NCBI RefSeq assembly: GCF_000313565.1
Contig: NZ_HE578928.1
Coordinates: forward strand, 1-64,000
DNA: 64,000 nt
Origin: Dielma fastidiosa
GTDB lineage: Bacteria; Bacillota_I; Bacilli_A; Erysipelotrichales; Erysipelotrichaceae
Direction: 5' to 3'
The notes beneath the pieces were generated by a model, which was given only the letters and a program-made list of their open reading frames with translations, did no database searches and was not told the DNA's origin. Made by a program: the position numbers and the translations under genes. Positions 33,663-42,192 of the stretch are shown here, one piece after another; the stretch's first letter is position 1, and every line of letters starts with the position of its first letter.

Positions 33663-34455
33663 CACTGAATCCTCCATTTCCGCTGCCTGCATTTTCTTTG
33701 ATGCGAACATTAGTTGTGTAGTCAAAGATTGCAATAGCCACACCGATGAATGCTAATAATACTAAAGTTGCAGAAGATACGCTTGTAGTTCCAAGTACGA
33801 TTGCACCTGCGAAACCAGCAAGCAGGAAGCCCCAAAGTTCGCCAGAAAGCATGATTTTCATCAGAATAGCGAAACCGACGAAACGCATCATACCACCAGC
33901 AACACTTAAGCCGCCCATGAACCAGCTGAACTGTGTACTGAATGCTTCAAGAGCTGGAGCAACAGCTGTACCACCAACGTAAGCAACTACTGAAATGATT
34001 GCGAATAATGCGCCTAACAGACCCATTGAGATAAAGTTAACTTGAACGATACCTGCAGGATTTGCTTCTTCAGCTGCTTTATCAGCTTTAGCCATAAGAC
34101 CAGACATAACAGTAAATGTTAATGTAACTGCATAACCACCGAATACTGAGAATACGATTGCAGCTCCAAGAGCAGCATTGATATCCATGTTAGCACGAAC
34201 AGCAAAGATCATACCAACGATACCACCGATGATTGCGTTAGGTGGCTGAGCGCCGCCTACTGGCATGTTACCAACCATCATTAATTCATAAGTTCCGCCT
34301 AAAACTAAGCCAGTGTTCAAGTCGCCTAAGATTGCACCGATTAAAGTACAGTTGATAATAGGTCTTGAAATGATCTCAGTTAAAGAGAACTGGTCAATAG
34401 CCATAATGAATGTCAATACAGCTAAAAGGATGACCTGAATAATATTAATCTCCAT
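33652..34455 (-). CDS. PTS system, mannose/N-acetylgalactosamine family, IIC component
   Basis: 267 aa, 8-9 hydrophobic helices, with the family signature 'GLVLGGTYELMMVGNMPVGGAQPPNAIIGGIVG' (IIC of the mannose class) at residues 50-80. The ATG at 34455 follows GGGAG by 9 nt. It overlaps the start of IID, consistent with coupled synthesis of the membrane complex. It is closest in type to AgaC/AgaW-like components rather than ManY, but the choice is tentative. Confidence 0.93.
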   Translation of the reverse strand: MEINIIQVILLAVLTFIMAIDQFSLTEIISRPIINCTLIGAILGDLNTGLVLGGTYELMMVGNMPVGGAQPPNAIIGGIVGMIFAVRANMDINAALGAAIVFSVFGGYAVTLTFTVMSGLMAKADKAAEEANPAGIVQVNFISMGLLGALFAIISVVAYVGGTAVAPALEAFSTQFSWFMGGLSVAGGMMRFVGFAILMKIMLSGELWGFLLAGFAGAIVLGTTSVSSATLVLLAFIGVAIAIFDYTTNVRIKENAGSGNGGFSDGI

Positions 34456-34485
34456 GTATTATTTCTCCCTTTCACTTTTTCAAGT

Positions 34486-34962
34486 TTATTTAAATAACTT
34501 ATTGAGGTCTTCAGGTGCTGTATCTGGAACACGTCTGATTTCCAGTTCAACGCCTAAATCCTGCAATTTTTTGAATGCAGCAACGTCAGCATCATCAACA
34601 GCAACAGATGTAGCAACTTGGCGTTTGCCATCTGCCATATGCATGTTTCCGATGTTAACCTTCTTGATTGGCACACCGCCTTCAACAAGTCTTAATACAT
34701 CCTGTGGATTTTCACAGATAATGAAAATTTTCTGAGCAGGGCTGGCCTTGTCAATGATCGCGCAAGTTTTTTCAATAGTGAAATATCTTGTTTGAGCATA
34801 ACTAGGAGCAGCCATGTTCATCAGGCTTTGTCTCAGTTCGTCTTTAGCAACGTTATCATTAGCAACTAATAATAAGTTAACGCCGAGAACACCTGACCAC
34901 ATAGTAGCGACTTGCCCGTGAATTAAACGGTTGTCAATTCTAGTGAGTACGATATTTGGCAT
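34486..34962 (-). CDS. PTS system, mannose/N-acetylgalactosamine family, IIB component
   Basis: 158 aa. Phospho-accepting His15 lies in 'RIDNRLIHGQVA', the IIB signature of the mannose family. It takes phosphate from IIA (37013-37441) and passes it to the sugar. The ATG at 34962 has AAAGGAGAGAG upstream. It is first in the IIB-IIC-IID unit, 30 nt before IIC. The IIA gene is in the other, separate unit, on the far side of the AraC gene. Confidence 0.95.
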   Translation of the reverse strand: MPNIVLTRIDNRLIHGQVATMWSGVLGVNLLLVANDNVAKDELRQSLMNMAAPSYAQTRYFTIEKTCAIIDKASPAQKIFIICENPQDVLRLVEGGVPIKKVNIGNMHMADGKRQVATSVAVDDADVAAFKKLQDLGVELEIRRVPDTAPEDLNKLFK

Positions 34963-35503
34963 TCTACTCTCTCCTTTCTATCTTAAACATGAAGTTGATA
35001 TGCTTAGACCTTGATGAGGGGGCTAAGCAAGTAAACCCTTTCACTTCGCTTCAATTCTATGTCAGTTCAAGCATTTTTTCTTTACACTTTTTATTGAATC
35101 CTTTGTACTTTTTAACAATTTAAAAACTTATTTTTACATTTTTTTATACTCATTTTAATTTTTTTATAAAAATTGCTGTATCACACAAATTTCACACAAT
35201 TAAACAAGCAAGCGTTGAAAAGTTCACATTTTCTTACAGAAAACGGCGATGTAAGCGCTTTAAACGTCTGATTCTGCGAAGCCAATAATTTTGTTTTATT
35301 TATGGCCGGCAAAATTTACATGATTTTTTTATCATTTTATTGATTTTTAAGATCGCATTATATTCAAAAAAACACCAAAATATTCCAAAATTATTACTTT
35401 TGCCAATTTCTACAAATTTATTACTAAAATGTGCAAATTATTGAGTCTTCGTATTCCTTTCGTTTTTCAAATTTGCTATACTAATCATAAGGGGGATTCT
35501 CAC
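34963..35503. promoter_or_regulatory. 540-bp divergent control region between PTS IIB and araC-type gene
   Basis: No gene is seen. The region holds a CcpA (cre) site, TGTAAGCGCTTTAA at 35250-35263, an inverted repeat TGCTTAG/CTAAGCA (35001-35029) in the IIB leader, and AT-rich DNA. A -10-like TATACT (35477-35482) precedes the AraC start. Its length and the divergent layout suit binding by the AraC-type regulator. Confidence 0.6.
35250..35263. promoter_or_regulatory. candidate cre (CcpA) site
   Basis: TGTAAGCGCTTTAA matches the strong half of the cre consensus (TGWAARCGYTWNCW) except near its end. It lies 290 bp upstream of IIB and 240 bp upstream of the AraC gene. Confidence 0.5.
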
Positions 35504-36679
35504 ATGTTTAATAAAACTACCAGTTATATTTTCAATCGCTACGGCGAGATCATCAATGATCTGTCAAGACGTCAGACGATTAAGATGCAGCATCAGAATT
35601 TTAAATTAAAAAACAAGTCAATTACGAACTTCAACGTTTACAATGATGATGTGATTTTGAAAGTAACCTCCGGTATTGTAATGCTGGTCGTAACGCTTGA
35701 TCCTGATTCAGCTGAAATGGAGAAATTCGTCATTCACCGAATGATTAAAATCAAACGCGGTGTCTTTTTCAATCTGATCAGCATCACGGCTTCTGCGAAA
35801 GTTGAAATGGTCTGTGAATTCGGCACCAAGAAACGAACAGTTGATTATACCTTCTCAACAGCGCCGATCGAATATGAAAGAGTGATTCCAACTGTTGAAA
35901 TACCAGAAATTTACGCTTACTATTATCAGGTCCGCAATGCCAACTATCTGTTCCCCGGTGAAAGCCACACGTTCTGGGAGCTGACATTCATTGATAACGG
36001 CACCTTAAATACAACTATCGACAATGAGGATTATCAGCTGCGCAACTTTGATTTAATCTTATACGCGCCCAATCAGTTTCATACTCAGTCCACCGGTATG
36101 CATGAATCATGCTCCTATTTAACGATTCTGTTCGAGATGAATATCAGCGATCCATCACTGATCAGCAACCGCATCTTCAGTTCCCACCGCGATATACACA
36201 ATGCCCTCAATAATTTCATTAAAGTCAGCGGCAATGAGTTATACTTTGATAATGATTTAATGATCTGTTATCTGAAAGAACTGATTATTAAACTGCTTCA
36301 ATATGATTTCCTGCAGACCACGCCGATTGCTTCAACGCCGATGCAGCAGCGGTTTGAAAATGAGATACTGAATGAAATTATCATTTATATCAACGAAAAT
36401 ATCTATCAGTCTTTAACCATTGAGGAGATCTGCCACAAATTCTCAATCAGCCGTTCTTCTCTGCAGACCTTGTTTAAAAATAATCTTAATGTAGCTCCGA
36501 AGCAATATATCAGTGATCTGAAGCTGAATAAGAGCAAGCTGCTGATTAAGGAGTCAATGTATACGATATCAGAAATAAGCAGTATGCTTGGCTTTGCAAG
36601 TATTCACTATTTCTCAAGAAAATTCAAACAGCAATTCGGACTTACTCCGACTGACTACGCGAAAACTATCTATAACTAA
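35504..36679 (+). CDS. AraC-family transcriptional regulator (391 aa)
   Basis: The start is the ATG at 35504 (7 nt after GGGGG). The C-terminal ~100 residues form a two-helix AraC HTH domain ('LTIEEICHKFSISRSSLQTLFKNNLNVAPKQYISDLKLNKSKLLIKE', 'TISEISSMLGFASIHYFSRKFKQQFGLTPTDYAKT'). The middle is cupin-like with 'HTFWELTFIDNG' and 'NQFHTQ' (about residues 150-220), probably binding a sugar or its phosphate; the first 120 residues are of unknown fold. It is divergent from IIB and convergent with yajC-like, between the two halves of the PTS cluster, so it is the obvious regulator of that system. Confidence 0.9.
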   Translation: MFNKTTSYIFNRYGEIINDLSRRQTIKMQHQNFKLKNKSITNFNVYNDDVILKVTSGIVMLVVTLDPDSAEMEKFVIHRMIKIKRGVFFNLISITASAKVEMVCEFGTKKRTVDYTFSTAPIEYERVIPTVEIPEIYAYYYQVRNANYLFPGESHTFWELTFIDNGTLNTTIDNEDYQLRNFDLILYAPNQFHTQSTGMHESCSYLTILFEMNISDPSLISNRIFSSHRDIHNALNNFIKVSGNELYFDNDLMICYLKELIIKLLQYDFLQTTPIASTPMQQRFENEILNEIIIYINENIYQSLTIEEICHKFSISRSSLQTLFKNNLNVAPKQYISDLKLNKSKLLIKESMYTISEISSMLGFASIHYFSRKFKQQFGLTPTDYAKTIYN

Positions 36680-36734
36680 AAACACCTCAGCCGAGGTGTT
36701 TCTATTTATTATTTACCTTTTTCTCTCTATTACC

Positions 36735-37007
36735 TTAAACTATCGGTGTGATCATGAACCTTGAAACAGTAATTACCACATCTTTGGCAATCTCTATTTT
36801 ACATGTTTCCTGACCGGCAGATATGATTTTAGCCTGAATGCCGTTGAATGAACAAGGCTTACCCGGCTTAATCAAAGCATCCATCTGAATTAATGCCTCG
36901 CGTCTTTTCTTCATCATATTGCGGCTGTATAGGAAATAAGCCAGTATCAGAACCGCAGTCAAGACGATGAAGGTCAGGGCTGACCACCCAATCACTTCCC
37001 AATTCAT
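36735..37007 (-). CDS. YajC-like membrane protein in PTS locus (90 aa)
   Basis: One N-terminal membrane helix (residues 8-27) is followed by 'MDALIKPGKPCSFNGIQAKIISAGQETCKIEIAKDVVITVSRFMI', the fold pattern of YajC (small KOW-like/barrel domain after a TM helix). True YajC assists SecDF, but copies like this occur in mannose-family PTS loci, for example the hyaluronan-utilisation locus of streptococci, where the role is unclear. It sits 5 nt after IIA. No plausible function beyond an accessory role is visible. Confidence 0.7.
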   Translation of the reverse strand: MNWEVIGWSALTFIVLTAVLILAYFLYSRNMMKKRREALIQMDALIKPGKPCSFNGIQAKIISAGQETCKIEIAKDVVITVSRFMITPIV

Positions 37008-37012
37008 GCTGA

Positions 37013-37441
37013 TTAAATACCTTCTTCTGCTTCGTTTTGTTCAACTGGTTTGAATTCATATTTAACAACTTGATCCTTACCAGTATTTACTGCCATATCA
37101 GCTAATGATTCTAATTCATTAACAAATTGACGAGCCATTGAAATTTCCACAAGCATCGGCAGATTTGTACCGCCAATTACTTTTACGTTGCCGCGTGCAG
37201 CACCGCATACAACCGCTGTCTTGAACGGAGAACCGCCAGCCAGATCAGAAAGAACTAAAATGCCTTCACAATCCTTCAATTCATCCATTGCCTTATTCAA
37301 TTCTCTTTCCAAATCATCTACAGAGAATTCCTGAACAAAGTCAACATATTTATAATTCTGCTGTTCGCCGCCGATTAAGTTCAATGAGCTTGTTAATCCT
37401 GAACCAAAATGTCCGTGTCCTGTTACAATAATTCCGATCAT
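37013..37441 (-). CDS. PTS system, mannose family, IIA component
   Basis: 142 aa. Phospho-accepting His9 is in 'IIVTGHGHFGSGL', the IIA signature, with 'VLSDLAGGSPFKTA' further on. It takes phosphate from HPr and passes it to IIB. The ATG at 37441 has AGGAGAGG upstream. It lies 15 nt after the agaS-like gene and just before yajC-like, in one unit. That it is separated from IIB/IIC/IID by the AraC gene suggests a later rearrangement or a split operon. Confidence 0.93.
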   Translation of the reverse strand: MIGIIVTGHGHFGSGLTSSLNLIGGEQQNYKYVDFVQEFSVDDLERELNKAMDELKDCEGILVLSDLAGGSPFKTAVVCGAARGNVKVIGGTNLPMLVEISMARQFVNELESLADMAVNTGKDQVVKYEFKPVEQNEAEEGI

Positions 37442-37455
37442 AGTATTTTCCTCTC

Positions 37456-38631
37456 CTACTTTCTAGTATATGGATACAATGTTACACCCTTAACAACACG
37501 ATTTACTTCACCGCTTGGGCATGGGTTGTCCGGTGTGATACCGAATGAAAGTGATTTGTATAATGCAATTAACTGAGCTGCCAGAATGTATTCAAATGCA
37601 AGATACATATTGTCAGCATCTGTTTCATTATCAAATGAATAGAAATAGTCAACCAGAGCCGCAACCTCATCATCTTTTCTTGAAGAAACAGCCATGATTT
37701 TATTGCCTTTGCGCTGTCCGCTCATTTCTTTGATTAAGTCAACTTCATACTGACGAGTATAAGCATTATCACTCAAATAAACAACAGTTAATGTCGTATC
37801 ATCAACAATTGATTTAGGTCCATGTCTGAAGCCCATCGGCGTATCATACATTGTAACAACTTTACCGGCAGTCAGTTCAAGCATCTTTAATGCTGATTCC
37901 TGTGCTGTGCCTTTTAATACGTTGCTGCCAAGATAAACGATACGTTTGAAATCAAATGCATCAACAACCTTCAACATTTCATCATATCTAGTATCTAATA
38001 AAACTCTTGAAGCTGCAAGAATCATTTTAACATTTTTAACAGTTTCTTCTAAATCATCCAGTGAGAAGGCTAATAAAGTAGCCAGCATCATGTTTGAATA
38101 TGAACTTGTCATCGCAAATGACTGGTCATGTGTCTCATCAGTAAGATTGATAGCATAGCAGTTCTTGTTTTCATTTGCCTTTAATGACAAGGCGCCATTC
38201 TTATTGCAAGTAACAAAAATATGCTGTAAATTATTGCATACGGCTTCCGCGCAGTCTACGGCACCTACAGATTCAGGAGAATTACCGCTGCGGCCAAAGC
38301 TTACTAACAAAGTTGGCTTATCCTGTGACAAATAATTTTCAGGAGTCGCTGTAATATCTGTTGTACCATATGATTTAACCTTGTAGTTTAATTTCTTCTG
38401 TAAGTAAGAATACAGGGCGTTGCCGACGAATTCACTAGTACCGGCACCAGTCAGGATAATGTCATAATCAGGCTGAGAAGTTGTCTTAGCGATAAATTCC
38501 TTCAGGCTTTCTTTGTTTGCTTCAATCTGAGCAATCGTCTTTTCCCATGTATCAGGCTGCTGATGAATTTCTGTGGCTGTGAAAATTCCAGAGAGCTCTT
38601 TCCATGCTTGTTCAGTTTTTCCAAAAATCAT
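37456..38631 (-). CDS. agaS: SIS-domain aldose-ketose isomerase/deaminase, AgaS-like
   Basis: The start is the ATG at 38631 (MIFGKTEQ), 8 nt after AAAGGGTG. Two SIS domains are visible: 'YDIILTGAGTSEFVGNAL' and 'PTLLVSFGRSGNSPESV' in the first, 'KVVTMYDTPMGFRHGPKSIVDD' in the second, in a 391-aa protein. AgaS proteins act on hexosamine-6-phosphates (isomerisation or deamination of galactosamine-6-P to tagatose-6-P). As the first gene of the agaS-IIA-yajC unit it links the PTS to amino-sugar use. The exact substrate remains open. Confidence 0.88.
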   Translation of the reverse strand: MIFGKTEQAWKELSGIFTATEIHQQPDTWEKTIAQIEANKESLKEFIAKTTSQPDYDIILTGAGTSEFVGNALYSYLQKKLNYKVKSYGTTDITATPENYLSQDKPTLLVSFGRSGNSPESVGAVDCAEAVCNNLQHIFVTCNKNGALSLKANENKNCYAINLTDETHDQSFAMTSSYSNMMLATLLAFSLDDLEETVKNVKMILAASRVLLDTRYDEMLKVVDAFDFKRIVYLGSNVLKGTAQESALKMLELTAGKVVTMYDTPMGFRHGPKSIVDDTTLTVVYLSDNAYTRQYEVDLIKEMSGQRKGNKIMAVSSRKDDEVAALVDYFYSFDNETDADNMYLAFEYILAAQLIALYKSLSFGITPDNPCPSGEVNRVVKGVTLYPYTRK

Positions 38632-38670
38632 TGTAATGTCACCCTTTCTAACCAAATTTTCTTGGTTCGT

Positions 38671-38684
38671 TGTTTGCGTTTACA
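38671..38684. promoter_or_regulatory. cre (CcpA) site at the agaS promoter
   Basis: On the minus strand TGTAAACGCAAACA matches the cre consensus TGNAANCGNNNNCA at every fixed position. It lies directly after the -10 box, a position where CcpA represses. Confidence 0.75.
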
Positions 38685-38712
38685 TTATAACGAGGTTTTG
38701 CATAAATTACAA
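38684..38712 (-). promoter_or_regulatory. promoter of agaS-IIA-yajC
   Basis: -35 TTGTAA (38712-38707) and -10 TATAAT (38689-38684), 17-nt spacer, on the minus strand; the cre site overlaps its downstream side. Confidence 0.7.
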
Positions 38713-38760
38713 CATAGCGGCTGACGCATTGTTAAAAAGTGCAAAACATTTATTAATTTA

Positions 38761-38789
38761 TAGACTTCATCTTTAAATCACGATATAAT
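38761..38789 (+). promoter_or_regulatory. promoter of the 38812 membrane-protein gene
   Basis: -35 TAGACT (38761-38766) and -10 TATAAT (38784-38789), 17-nt spacer, followed by AGAGGTGG before the ATG. Confidence 0.65.
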
Positions 38790-38811
38790 TGTTGCTAGAG
38801 GTGGATAAAAT

Positions 38812-39375
38812 ATGGCTAATAAAAAACAAGTGAACAACAGTAATAAGAAGAACACACCTGCGCTGAGTGGACATAATATCTATAAGGATAAACATGGTCA
38901 GACGATCTATTTTAACAAAAGAACCCGCGTTGGTTATGTCGTTCCTGAGAAGGATTTCAGTAAATTTCAGATTCTGCAGATGCGTTACATTTTAGCATTG
39001 GTAATCGCTGTTCTGCTTTACAGCATGACAAATATCAGCTACTGGCTGACTGGTATCGTTTTAGTTGCTGTAGCGATCGGTATGGAAGTTACCCTGCGGG
39101 TAAAGGTACTGCCCAGCTATACTCAGTATCAGAATTTTGAACCTGAAAAAGGTGAATCACAATTAGATTTGATGGTTAAAGAAGGCCGCAATAAATTATT
39201 GCTGCGTACATGCCTGCTGCTATTACTTTCAATTCTATTAATTGTCAATCTATTTACGATGGATGAAGAACCGACAATTATATTGATTATTCTCAGTGTT
39301 ATTCTTTCAATCGCCTCATTGGTTTACGCCGGTGTGCAGATCAGAGGTATCATTTACATTCAAAAGCATAAGTAA
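38812..39375 (+). CDS. conserved-type membrane protein of unknown function (187 aa)
   Basis: The ATG at 38812 follows AGAGGTGG. A basic, Asn/Lys-rich N-terminus of about 60 residues (including 'HGQTIYFNKRTRVGYVVPEKD') precedes four membrane helices (about residues 62-80, 84-102, 132-150, 155-178) and a short charged C-terminus. Plus-strand, with its own promoter and terminator, so it is a single gene. No motif gives a function; the N-terminal 'YxNKxTxVGYVV' region may be a small cytoplasmic domain worth searching. Confidence 0.75.
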   Translation: MANKKQVNNSNKKNTPALSGHNIYKDKHGQTIYFNKRTRVGYVVPEKDFSKFQILQMRYILALVIAVLLYSMTNISYWLTGIVLVAVAIGMEVTLRVKVLPSYTQYQNFEPEKGESQLDLMVKEGRNKLLLRTCLLLLLSILLIVNLFTMDEEPTIILIILSVILSIASLVYAGVQIRGIIYIQKHK

Positions 39376-39381
39376 TTCCCA

Positions 39382-39403
39382 ACAGCCTAAGGGCTGTTTT
39401 TTT
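39382..39403 (+). terminator. rho-independent terminator after the 38812 gene
   Basis: ACAGCC-TAAG-GGCTGT followed by TTTTTT on the plus strand. Confidence 0.85.
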
Positions 39404-39404
39404 A

Positions 39405-39431
39405 AAAGAAAAAGACCGGCGAGGGTCTTTT
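39405..39431 (-). terminator. rho-independent terminator after the GNAT gene
   Basis: On the minus strand AAAAGACC pairs with GGTCTTTT, loop of about 6, followed by T residues; the GNAT stop lies inside the stem. Confidence 0.75.
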
Positions 39432-40344
39432 AATATTTCTCATTCAGATACAAGGGTTTAAAACCAATGGCATAAGCATCCTTGCTTGTTCTAACATTGG
39501 CGTTATACAGCTTATTAAACAACGGCAGATTACCGCAGCGCACCATTGTAAAGATGCGTTTTCTTGACATTGCCAGCGGAAATACCTTCTCCAAATGCTC
39601 AGCTTCACTGACCTCAAGGCGCAGCTCCGTATGATTGCCGACTGCCGCCTTCAGTAGCTTTGTCAGAACCGTACTGCCGGAGTAGATACATTCACTGACT
39701 TTGACATGATCCTTTCGTGATCTAAAGCGCACATAGCCTCTGATTCGGCCCTGTGAGTCACGATATGCAAGCAGCTGTTCACCGCAGTGCAGGCATTCAT
39801 TGATCATCCGCTCAAACATCATTACATTACGGATTTTATAACCGTCAAAATGGGTCATAAATTCTTCATAAACAGCCAATAACTCCGCCGCCGTATAGGT
39901 ATCGGTAATACCGATGGTTGTCGCCTTGTCAAAATACTTAGCAGGCAGATCATAGGTGCGGTGAATCGATGCCTGTTGGAAACCGAAACGCTCCAACAGC
40001 TTGGGATTACTCGCTTCCGCAAATGTAAGCAGCACCTTTTTATCACATTCATCAAGCACACTCGCCATGCATTCCTGCATATAACCGCTGCGCCGATAAT
40101 CAAGATGCGTACTCAGCTGAGATAAAAAGATCGACTTCACTGCCATGCCGTTGAGCTGAACATTCATCTCCTGCATATGCACACATGATACGATTCGGTC
40201 ATCAACCTCACAGACAACGCTGCGGCCATAATCATAAACAGACGAAAAGAAGCAGTCCATAAAATCGCTGCTTTTGATTGGAAAGCACATTTTCAATAAA
40301 TTCTGAATGGCCTGTTTATCTTTTTCCACTGCGTCCCTAATCAT
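39430..40344 (-). CDS. GNAT acetyltransferase, Eis-like N-terminal type (304 aa)
   Basis: An N-terminal GNAT domain (residues 1-130) has the acetyl-CoA motif 'LSTHLDYRRSGYMQECM' (R-R-S-G-x-M in place of the common R/Q-x-x-G-x-G/A) and 'LLERFGFQ'. A second, poorly conserved GNAT-like part follows (about 150-290). The tandem layout recalls Eis-type N-acetyltransferases (about 400 aa), but the C-terminal sterol-carrier-like domain is missing, so the protein is shorter. The acceptor is unknown; aminoglycosides or peptides are the known Eis substrates. The ATG at 40344 has GCGGGGT upstream. Confidence 0.72.
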   Translation of the reverse strand: MIRDAVEKDKQAIQNLLKMCFPIKSSDFMDCFFSSVYDYGRSVVCEVDDRIVSCVHMQEMNVQLNGMAVKSIFLSQLSTHLDYRRSGYMQECMASVLDECDKKVLLTFAEASNPKLLERFGFQQASIHRTYDLPAKYFDKATTIGITDTYTAAELLAVYEEFMTHFDGYKIRNVMMFERMINECLHCGEQLLAYRDSQGRIRGYVRFRSRKDHVKVSECIYSGSTVLTKLLKAAVGNHTELRLEVSEAEHLEKVFPLAMSRKRIFTMVRCGNLPLFNKLYNANVRTSKDAYAIGFKPLYLNEKY

Positions 40345-40355
40345 AATTTACCCCG

Positions 40356-40640
40356 CTATTCCTCTTCTTTTTCTGTATATTCTACATCAATTACATCAGG
40401 ATTTACTCTGCCGTATGTATCAAAATGAATATTTTCATTTTCAATATTAGGTTCTTCATAATAATGCTGATTCGATGAATAATGCGTATTACGGCGCTTT
40501 CTGCCAGTAATTGAACCAATCAGATTAGCAGCAAGTGAAATTACCAAGAATATAATGGCGATTCCGCCCAGGTAAGGAAGCAGACTGATAAAGAGAAAAA
40601 CCAGCGCAACTCCAATGATGATTCTAACTAAATCCGTCAT
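40356..40640 (-). CDS. small membrane protein, unknown (94 aa)
   Basis: The ATG at 40640 follows AGAGAGG by 7 nt. The first 45 residues form two closely packed membrane helices ('IIIGVALVFLFISLLPYL' and 'GGIAIIFLVISLAANL'), and the rest is a hydrophilic tail rich in His, Asn and acidic residues. It lies 12 nt upstream of the GNAT gene in the same direction and probably shares its mRNA. No family recognised. Confidence 0.65.
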   Translation of the reverse strand: MTDLVRIIIGVALVFLFISLLPYLGGIAIIFLVISLAANLIGSITGRKRRNTHYSSNQHYYEEPNIENENIHFDTYGRVNPDVIDVEYTEKEEE

Positions 40641-40731
40641 TCAAATACCTCTCTTTCATTGTCTATTATAAACTATTTACTATGTTTTCTCAAAGTTTTT
40701 AATCGATTTGATAACTTCACATAATTTTACG

Positions 40732-41217
40732 TTAAATCTTCTTAAAACCTTTCCGTAAAACACAAATTAACAGCAGCAGACACGGCAGATAGAATAAATC
40801 AACCTCACGATGGTCAACAAAAACCTGCGCATCAGCGACTACGGCTGTTGTTTCAGCTACGCCTTCTTCCATTTCAGCTTCATGAATATATTCAGGGTTG
40901 CGGATATTAATCAAGGCCAGCCCCTTTTCCAACAGCGTTTTCTGAAGCAAGGTGCCATCGGTAAACACGTAAACATCAACGGGCTGATCACGGCTGCTTT
41001 GAGGATCAATTTCTACCTCTACTCGGCGGGCTTTCGTCAGCATTTCACATGCCTGCCGGCGGGCTTCTTCATTCACGAAGCGAATATTAAAAAAGGATGC
41101 CTGAAAACTATGTTCATCCTTTGAGAACACCAGTTCATCTTCATCACATTTTTCTACATCCACAGTCTCTTTTTGATCATAAAGCTCAGAATCAGCAGGC
41201 ATCATTGTCATCACCAC
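40732..41217 (-). CDS. membrane-anchored protein with degenerate SNase-like fold (161 aa)
   Basis: The middle (about residues 18-120) has the layout of the staphylococcal nuclease/SNase fold ('FFNIRFVNEEARRQACEMLTKARRVEVEID', 'VDVYVFTDGTLLQKTLLEKGLALI'). Of the usual catalytic Arg-Glu-Arg set, the third (in the 'G-R-x-L-A-Y-V' position) is replaced, so nuclease activity is doubtful. A C-terminal hydrophobic helix with a basic end (LLLLICVLRKGFKKI) anchors it in the membrane. There is no N-terminal signal peptide, so which side of the membrane the domain faces is unclear. The start is either 41217 or the ATG at 41205. It follows whiA. Confidence 0.65.
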   Translation of the reverse strand: MVMTMMPADSELYDQKETVDVEKCDEDELVFSKDEHSFQASFFNIRFVNEEARRQACEMLTKARRVEVEIDPQSSRDQPVDVYVFTDGTLLQKTLLEKGLALINIRNPEYIHEAEMEEGVAETTAVVADAQVFVDHREVDLFYLPCLLLLICVLRKGFKKI

Positions 41218-41244
41218 TCTTATTCTGAGCTATTTGTTATATCC

Positions 41245-42186
41245 CTATGCGTGTTTATAATTGGCAGCTATTTCTTTAATTTTACTCAGGCGGTGCTTCA
41301 TTCCCGATTTAGAAATCACTTCATTAAAGCCCTCTTCATAATAGTCGCATAATTCAACTAACGATGCCTCTGGATGCTCCTTGCGCAGCAGCGCCACATT
41401 GCGCAGCTTCTCCGGTAAGGATTCCAATCCAGCATAATTTTCAATCCATTCAATATCATCGCATTGACTTTTCCCCGCCGCCAGACTTTTCATTTCATTA
41501 GCCAGCTCACAGTTATCCAAACGCGTCAGATTATTCATGAAATCACGCTGAATCCGACTGTCTTCAAATTCAAATACTGATTGATGAGCACCGACACAGG
41601 CAAGAAAATCAGAGATTTTATCACTGGCTTTCAGATAGACAACTGACTGATTGCGGCGCTGAATCACCTTCGCCGGCAGATAGAACTTTTCCATCTGCTT
41701 CTGGATAAATTTTGCCAAGCCTTCATCATTAGTAGCAATCTCTAAATGATAATTTGCTTTATTCGGTGAATTCACACTGCCGCCGGCTAAAAAAGCGCCG
41801 GCAAGAAAGGCTTTGGCACAGCATTCCTTACTGACCATCTTAGCGCTTGGATGCGCTCTTAAGCCGCCGGCATCCATGATTTCAAGATCTTTTAATATCT
41901 CTGAAGTACGGCTGCGGATACGCAGAACATAGATATTATTCTTCTTCAGATTCATTTTCTTTAATACTGATAACTCACTGGTAACATTATAAAGCTCCTT
42001 CATCAGCTTTAAAATCCGCTTTGCTGTCGGGGCGCTTTCGGTGGAAATCGTCAGATGCATCCCCGAGCTTGTGAAATTCAGCGTTGAGCACATTTTAATC
42101 AATGCCGCGCATTCAGCCCTCATACAGCATGGCTTTAGTTCACCATTCTGTGCTATTTCAGTTTTTACTTCACTTGTAAATGACAT
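41245..42186 (-). CDS. whiA: DNA-binding protein WhiA
   Basis: 313 aa, complete. N-terminal LAGLIDADG-like domain (residues about 1-215, with 'AFLAGAFLAGGSVNSPNKANYHLEI') and a C-terminal helix-turn-helix ('PEKLRNVALLRKEHPEASLVELCDYYEEGFNEVISKSGMKHRLSKI'). WhiA is found throughout Gram-positives and affects cell division and chromosome segregation; in Bacillus the gene is yvcL. It is the last core gene of the rapZ-yvcK-whiA unit, 6 nt after yvcK. Confidence 0.96.
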   Translation of the reverse strand: MSFTSEVKTEIAQNGELKPCCMRAECAALIKMCSTLNFTSSGMHLTISTESAPTAKRILKLMKELYNVTSELSVLKKMNLKKNNIYVLRIRSRTSEILKDLEIMDAGGLRAHPSAKMVSKECCAKAFLAGAFLAGGSVNSPNKANYHLEIATNDEGLAKFIQKQMEKFYLPAKVIQRRNQSVVYLKASDKISDFLACVGAHQSVFEFEDSRIQRDFMNNLTRLDNCELANEMKSLAAGKSQCDDIEWIENYAGLESLPEKLRNVALLRKEHPEASLVELCDYYEEGFNEVISKSGMKHRLSKIKEIAANYKHA

Positions 42187-42192
42187 GCTTCA

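Noticed and set aside
34963-35503. Sigma-54 (-24/-12) promoter for the mannose-family PTS
   Set aside because: I looked for the GG-N10-GC pattern seen in levR-type operons and found none; the regulator here is AraC type.
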